64,000 nucleotides of DNA, from the NCBI GenBank assembly GCA_958510875.1, contig OY294068.1, positions 200,185,997 through 200,249,996 on the forward strand, read 5' to 3'. This document shows, piece after piece, positions 58,990 through 64,000 of the stretch (positions are counted from its first letter, which is position 1; each line of letters opens with the position of its first letter). Below the pieces are notes generated by a model. It saw only the letters and a list, made by a program, of their open reading frames with translations. It was not told the DNA's origin and did not search any database. A program made the translations under genes and the position numbers. The DNA is from Endomychus coccineus. Lineage: Eukaryota; Arthropoda; Insecta; Coleoptera; Endomychidae.

Positions 58990-60051
58990 TATCATTTAAT
59001 TAGTCACAAACTAGCAGAATATCGTACGTAGTATGGTCACATACTTGTGTCAGCCCAAAATTTCCAAAATGAATTTTGACTAAACGAGAAGGAAACATAT
59101 AATGTTCGAAGAAAATCGTGTGAGCCAGCGATGGAATGTTGTTAAAGGGAATAGACATTCGAATTGTTCTTGAAGGTTTGGAGATCATGGGCATAGGTTA
59201 AGACCTCACTAGGCAAAGGGTTCCACCGCTTGGCCGTTCGATAGAAAAGTAAAACGAACTGAAGTAGGAAGAAGTTCGGCAGGTCTCGACTTTGACAGTG
59301 ACTAGCTTGTGTTGGTCTAGTCCACCATTCTACGATGTTCTAGAGAGCCAATAAAGCATAGATTCGACCGGTCCTGGAGTACTGTTGATGGTGATCCCGA
59401 GCATGGATAGGGAAGCCTTTATAGGAATAGTTGTACCTGACATCATCATATTAGGGATTGTGGGATTCGCCTTCCTGGAGAAGAAGCGGGCTTGAGTTTT
59501 GCTTGCAGCAAACTCTACTAGATTATCATATGCCCATTTCAAACTCACTGCCAGATCTCCATTAATTGCACCAACCTGTCTTTTTCACGCTCTTCTGGCT
59601 TCATAGGATGGTATCGGGGCTCTAGATGAGAAAGTGGTATGAATTGTACTATCAACGGCAAAGCTGTGCACGGGAAATATGTGGTCAATTCTAACAGATC
59701 GTTGATATAGAGCATGAACAAAGTTGGTGCCAAGACAAGTCCCTGTGGAACACCATCGTGAATAGCCATTGTATCGGAAGGTACTACTTCAACTACTCCA
59801 TGTAGTGATCCTTTTGATAGAAAACTCGATAGTAAGCGACACAGTTGAGCCTTCTTCTCAAGAAGAAGGCTGTGGTGCCAGATTCGATCAAATGCTTCGG
59901 AGATATCTGTTACTACAGTTAGAGATTCTTCAATAGATTTCTGCCATACATGTGTTACGTAGGCAAGGAGGTCTCCTGCTAGAATTGCGTTCTCGCGTTT
60001 AAGAATTCTTTCATGTATAAAACGCCGCTTGAACATTCTTTCAATAAACAA
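58990..60051 (-). pseudogene. Non-LTR retrotransposon reverse transcriptase, different family, decayed
   Basis: 59545-60051 encodes L-L-A-Y-V-T-H-V-W, V-V-T-D-I-S-E-A-F-D-R-I-W-H with the palm Asp kept, and G-V-P-Q-G-L-V-L-A-P-T-L-F-M-L-Y-I-N-D-L-L. The FADD box is lost within the following broken stretch. 59330-59548 gives L-V-E-F-A-A-S-K-T-Q-A-R-F-F-S and L-G-I-T-I-N. The tail F-Y-R-T-A-K-R-W-N-P-L-P-S-E-V is near 59200-59250. The 'LLAYVTHIWS..ALDISKAFDRVWH' signature sets it apart from the Jockey-like copies. Confidence 0.82.
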
Positions 60052-63000
60052 CTATTAACTTTTTCCATCGTAAAAATATCCACGATAAGCTCTTTCTAGT
60101 CCAGATTGTTCAATAACGTCACAAACTTATAGTTCCAGACAGCTGTTTCACTCTACTTTTAGACCTCATTAGTGGAACGAACAAGTTTGCAACTTTAGCG
60201 AACGATCTCTGAAGTCATAACCAACCTTCAACGTGGTAAAAAGATGAAATGTCTCACTATTTTAACCTTCAAAACTGTACTTGGGGGCTCCAGGTAATTT
60301 GATAGAAGTTGCATTCAATGTATTGCATTAGTTTGTATCCAACTTCTAATAGTTATTTTATTTAAGTTTTCCAGTTGCCAGTAGTTGATAATGTCTTCTA
60401 CAACTGTTTTGTTTCATCTACTTTTTCACTTAGAATTCGCTCAAGTAGTTTAGATAACAAACATCGTCCAGTTTTAATGAAATTATTAATTTGTGTGGGA
60501 CTATAGGTAATTGCACTGATTTCGTTTACCAATGTTTCAAACGGTGCCAATTCAATGAGAGGAAGGTACAATAACATACATCATAAATATAGTCGATTCC
60601 ATCTTCCAAAACTGGCGCAGTAAGAAGGATTGATTTGCGGTATTCTGCATTCGATTCAATGCATGTAATTCAGGAATATTACGCCGCGTTTGTTTTTCGA
60701 ACAAACTTTTATTGCATTTCTTCAGAAAAAAAATGCATTTTTACTAGTGCACTTTTTGAGGTGAATAAGAAAAAGTTGGTAACTCGGTGAATAATGAGTT
60801 AAACTGGCTCGAGTTTGTTTCTCGGGGTTTTAGGGGTCGGTGATCACGAATATAATATTCAAAAAATTCCCTTAGGTCACCTTGGACCATCTCCGGGGTA
60901 TCCGGGGGTCTAGATGCCCTGGATATCGTTAAGTCCACTAAAAATGATTTTTTCATGCTTTTCAACTAATCGAGCTCAGGATATAAAGGCACTAGGAGCC
61001 CCATGGGTTACAAAATACACCATTTGAACTCAGACATTGTTATATCACAGAAACTGAATGTAATCGGGTTGAATAGTTTTACAGTTCCTGCATGAAAATG
61101 TTGTGATTCAAGTAATTTAATTCAACAGCCTCTAATTTGTTGTATCACCCACGTGGTATAAATGAGGGAAACAGCGGAAAGGAGGAAAAAAATAATAAAT
61201 AACACCACAATTATGAATAAAATATTTTAATATATACAGTCTGTACAAAAGCTAACATAAACTTAAAAATACACATAATTTGCATAATAATTTTTACAAC
61301 TAATATATACAGTATGGACATTAATTTACAATAATTAATAAATATTCCTTATCCAGGTACTAATATATTACATTTGACTGATTTGTAGAGATTGGAATCA
61401 CAAATTTTAAGACGAAATCACACATAACTATTTCTTTATAATTGAAGATTCAAAATCCGTTGAGAATAAAATCTTTTTGCTATTACTATTTCAACAAAAC
61501 TGCATTTATTTGGAAGGTTGAGCACTATACTCCAGCTGTTAACATTCCAAATATTACTCCCTTATGTGAAATCCAGTTCTCATCACATGAAGACACATTT
61601 TCAAAAGTGTAGGTATCTTCCTTATGTAAAAAACTGAAATGAGTTTGCCAGGTGATACAGTTCAACTAGTTCAAACCAGTTATTTGTAGGGTTACGTATA
61701 ACAGTATTTGTTGCTAAAAACGGGAGTAGCATTCGGGGATTATTGGTTAGACTAAAGCTGTTCTTAGGTTGCATAAAGCGATTATGTCACTTTTTGGGGT
61801 ACGAACATAATTCGTATCCCAACAATGATCAGATGTTAAGTAGTGAAGCAATAGCTAACACGAACAAATATGAGTGTTAGCTACAATGCTACAATTTGCT
61901 TGAGTTAATTCTGAAGATTATATTTTACATCACTTTTTATGAGCTTTGATCATAGATAGAAGCAGATATGATGGATAACAAAAAGAGTGGGGTGGCCGAA
62001 CGGCCTAGGACGACTAGGGGATGGCTTTTTCTTATGGGGGGGGGGGGGGGGAGTGTTTCATGTGTACATATACGATGCAAAACTCGATACATGTGATTTC
62101 TTCCTTAAAATTTGTTATTGTCAAATCACGAGATACTTAAATCTCTAAAAAAATTGGTTAACAACCTTAATGAATTACAATAAACGCATTCTACTCGTTA
62201 CGATGCGAGTCGACCAGATTATGGTCGACAGAGAAAACTGTAGTGGCTCGACGAGGTCGGCTCGTTTACCGACACCTCGTTCTCTATGTCGAGCGAGACA
62301 TAAGTCAACTCACATCGCTTTTGGTTACTGGAGGAGGCAACGCTCCGATTGCGGTTCATACACATTGCATCTCTATATACTATTATTAATATCATTAATT
62401 ACAATTACGATCACAGATGAAAAGAGAATGTTCTTCCATGTGCAACCCGTTTTGATTCACTGGGACAATACGCACGATACGTTAGCCTCGAGTCACATAA
62501 TCACAGACGCGGTAATTCCTGGGAATTGATACATGGATGCAATATTTCAAACGGTGCTGATGGTACGATAGAAAGGTCTTCTAGGAAGCCAGATAATAAA
62601 TGACATAAATTGTATCACAAAGTTTTTCTATAGGAACCAAATCGGTTTGGTTGCATGCCATCATTGGCACTTGTCAAGTGGTTCTGTTTTCCAGAACATG
62701 AGTTATGTTGCATCGCCATGTACGTTATATAGATTATAAGAAACGCTCTTCAAGAAGTAATAGTTTCGAAGCGACCAATACTGGGCATGATCTCAATTTA
62801 TTGTTGAAATGCATGTTGTGCTTGAACTGAACAGTATGTTTGAGTTTATTCTTGTGTGAGAATGCCCCGGTTACCAATGATGACTAATCCAGAAATGTGT
62901 ATTTCTGCAACTAAGTTGCTATGATCAAAATAGAAAAAAATGTTGGATTCCCGCGGACAGCTTCTTGGCTTCTGGATGCATCACGTTTCGCCAATCTTAG

Positions 63001-63110
63001 AGGAAGCTGATTCCTTCTGGTTTGCGTAGCGGTATTTATTGTAACTTCACGTTACATAGTTCGCTTCATTTGATCCGGTCGGTGCTTAACCCTGTCCTGG
63101 TTCTTAACCT
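60052..63110. other. No gene recognised; GC-richer patch at 62180-62530
   Basis: Mostly AT-rich. The 60744-60965 minus frame is not recognisable. 62180-62530 has higher GC, CpG-rich inverted motifs around GTCGACC/GGTCGAC and GACGAGGTC/ACCTCGT, and a 119-codon frame without a domain. It may be conserved non-coding DNA. Confidence 0.35.
62036..62051 (+). repeat. Run of 16 G
   Basis: An uninterrupted G homopolymer in an AT-rich region. Its true length may vary or be a sequencing artefact. Confidence 0.9.
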
Positions 63111-63114
63111 TGCC

Positions 63115-63450
63115 ATTGTGTAAATTATTTGTGAAGTGGACGTTTCAAGGGTGGGCCTCCAAATGCTGGAGGGTCACATCCTGAGTCACGGTCTAGATTA
63201 TTTGGTTGCCTTAGGATTCCTATTGCTTCAACAATAGCCTAGTACAACGATCAAGTTATCTCTTACGAGTAGCTATTATTCGACCCGTTTCACCTATGTA
63301 TACTTCACCGCAAGAACTGCGAAGGCTATAAACATTGTCTGGCTGAAGAGGAAGAAAGAGATTTCTTATGTTTGTACACAGAGATAGTTTGTGATAACGG
63401 GTAGAAATATTTTGCTTCTTGAGGATTTTGGAAATTTGTACAACTCAAAT
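63115..63450 (-). pseudogene. Penelope-like element GIY-YIG endonuclease and C-terminal tail
   Basis: From right to left: L-K-K-Q-N-I-S-T-R-Y (63390-63420), N-V-Y-S-L-R-S-S-C-G-E-V-Y-I-G-E-T-G-R (about 63275-63335), the GIY-YIG core with its Cys-Gly element, then in another frame E-A-I-G-I-L-R-Q-P-N-N-L-D-R-D-S-G (63180-63240), the conserved end of PLE proteins. Reverse transcriptase is absent. A PLE-tail-like CGAAACGTTGACC lies near 63617. Confidence 0.78.
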
Positions 63451-64000
63451 GAGAGATTTTGATCATTTCATCAAATCCTTTTCAAAGATAGTTAAAACAG
63501 TCAAATAATTTTAACCTGAAACTTTTACCAATATGTGTAAGCCCATGCTTGATACTTCCACATCGCTACAAAAACCAATTCACACCTCAACCCTGACTGT
63601 AACCTGTTATCGAAACGTTGACCATCGATTCGTGCTACTATGATGTGGGATTAATCCGGAAACCAAGAATTTTTCGGTGTATTAATGGCATAAAGCAGAT
63701 GGAAATTTTGTCCTAACGACTATTGTTCATGTGATCTTGTTTTCCAAATTACTATATTCTGTTAGACAAACTATTGTTCAAGATTTCTGTAAGGCATTGT
63801 TTACTCATGTCTTAGATTTTCGGCAAGATCGAGCTGGGCTTTGTTTACAGATAGAACGTTTCAATCAGATTGCAAATTCAAGTTATACCAAAATTAATCT
63901 CACTTGAATAATCATTAATTTGAGATTAACAAGATATAGGTACGAATTGAAAAACATTTTGCCTACAACCGTTTCAACATTATTGCTATTTAGAGGTTTT
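63451..64000. other. No gene recognised
   Basis: AT-rich DNA to the end of the window. Nothing supported beyond the short PLE-tail-like motif near 63617. Confidence 0.4.

Noticed and set aside
60744..60965. Short protein on the minus strand
   Set aside because: No family resemblance, no splice context and a short frame; not enough to support a gene.
62170..62529. 119-codon plus-strand protein
   Set aside because: Mixed hydrophobic and charged sequence without motif; more likely chance in a GC-richer patch.

Overview
This window is insect nuclear DNA. It is strongly AT-rich, with one recognisable host gene in a dense bed of decayed transposable elements. The host gene is RpL27A (60S ribosomal protein L27a/uL15), at 13.45-14.80 kb on the minus strand. 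It has five coding exons, clean GT-AG introns and a complete 148-residue product. The mix of Penelope-like, Jockey/CR1-like, BEL/Pao, Gypsy, hAT, mariner and Helentron elements fits a beetle or similar insect; I cannot fix the order.

Layout. 1-3.1 kb: 5' part of a Gypsy-type LTR element on the minus strand, with an intact gag, a protease in the -1 frame and a U-UUA-AAC slippery site on the gag stop. 5.2-6.8 kb: a decayed Penelope-like element (PLE), split by one copy of a 0.6-kb repeat unit. 7.04-12.88 kb: a tandem array of that unit, ordered L-A3-B4-A3-L (one 601-bp long copy at each end, ten 463/464-bp deleted copies between). 13.4-14.85 kb: RpL27A, with two related box C/D snoRNAs of SNORD43/snR70 type in two of its introns. 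18.7-20.6 and 54.9-56.7 kb: two copies of one hAT family, each with an 8-bp target duplication. 23-27 kb: PLE, non-LTR and BEL/Pao fragments. 27.75-29.39 and 30.55-32.21 kb: twin deletion derivatives of a Helentron, keeping only the tail of the helicase fused to an endonuclease domain. 33.4-34.8 kb: a decayed, larger hAT. 37.7-52 kb: several non-LTR retrotransposon remnants, two invaded by DNA elements (a 1155-bp hAT with target duplication, and a TA-flanked MITE beside a second TIR element), plus a hammerhead-ribozyme-like motif at 45.0 kb. 53-54.8 kb: Tc1/mariner-type fragments. 57.7-60.05 kb: two more minus-strand non-LTR remnants. 63.1-63.45 kb: a fourth PLE fragment.

How the parts relate. 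Only RpL27A and its intronic snoRNAs look like working host genes. The gag of the LTR element and the endonuclease frame of Helentron copy B are the only long intact mobile-element frames; the rest are interrupted. Nested insertions give a relative order: PLE before the 0.6-kb unit, non-LTR element before hAT, non-LTR element before MITE. Several GC-richer islands (16.0-16.4, 17.58-17.78, 22.55-23.06, 45.46-45.86, 57.06-57.32, 62.18-62.53 kb) lack repeat signatures and long coding frames; they are candidates for conserved non-coding or exonic sequence.

The most interesting items are the snoRNA pair in RpL27A, the symmetric array of a possibly rolling-circle-derived unit, the Helentron endonuclease derivatives, the gag-pro frameshift site and the hammerhead-like motif. 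All calls come from reading the sequence; no database search was done.
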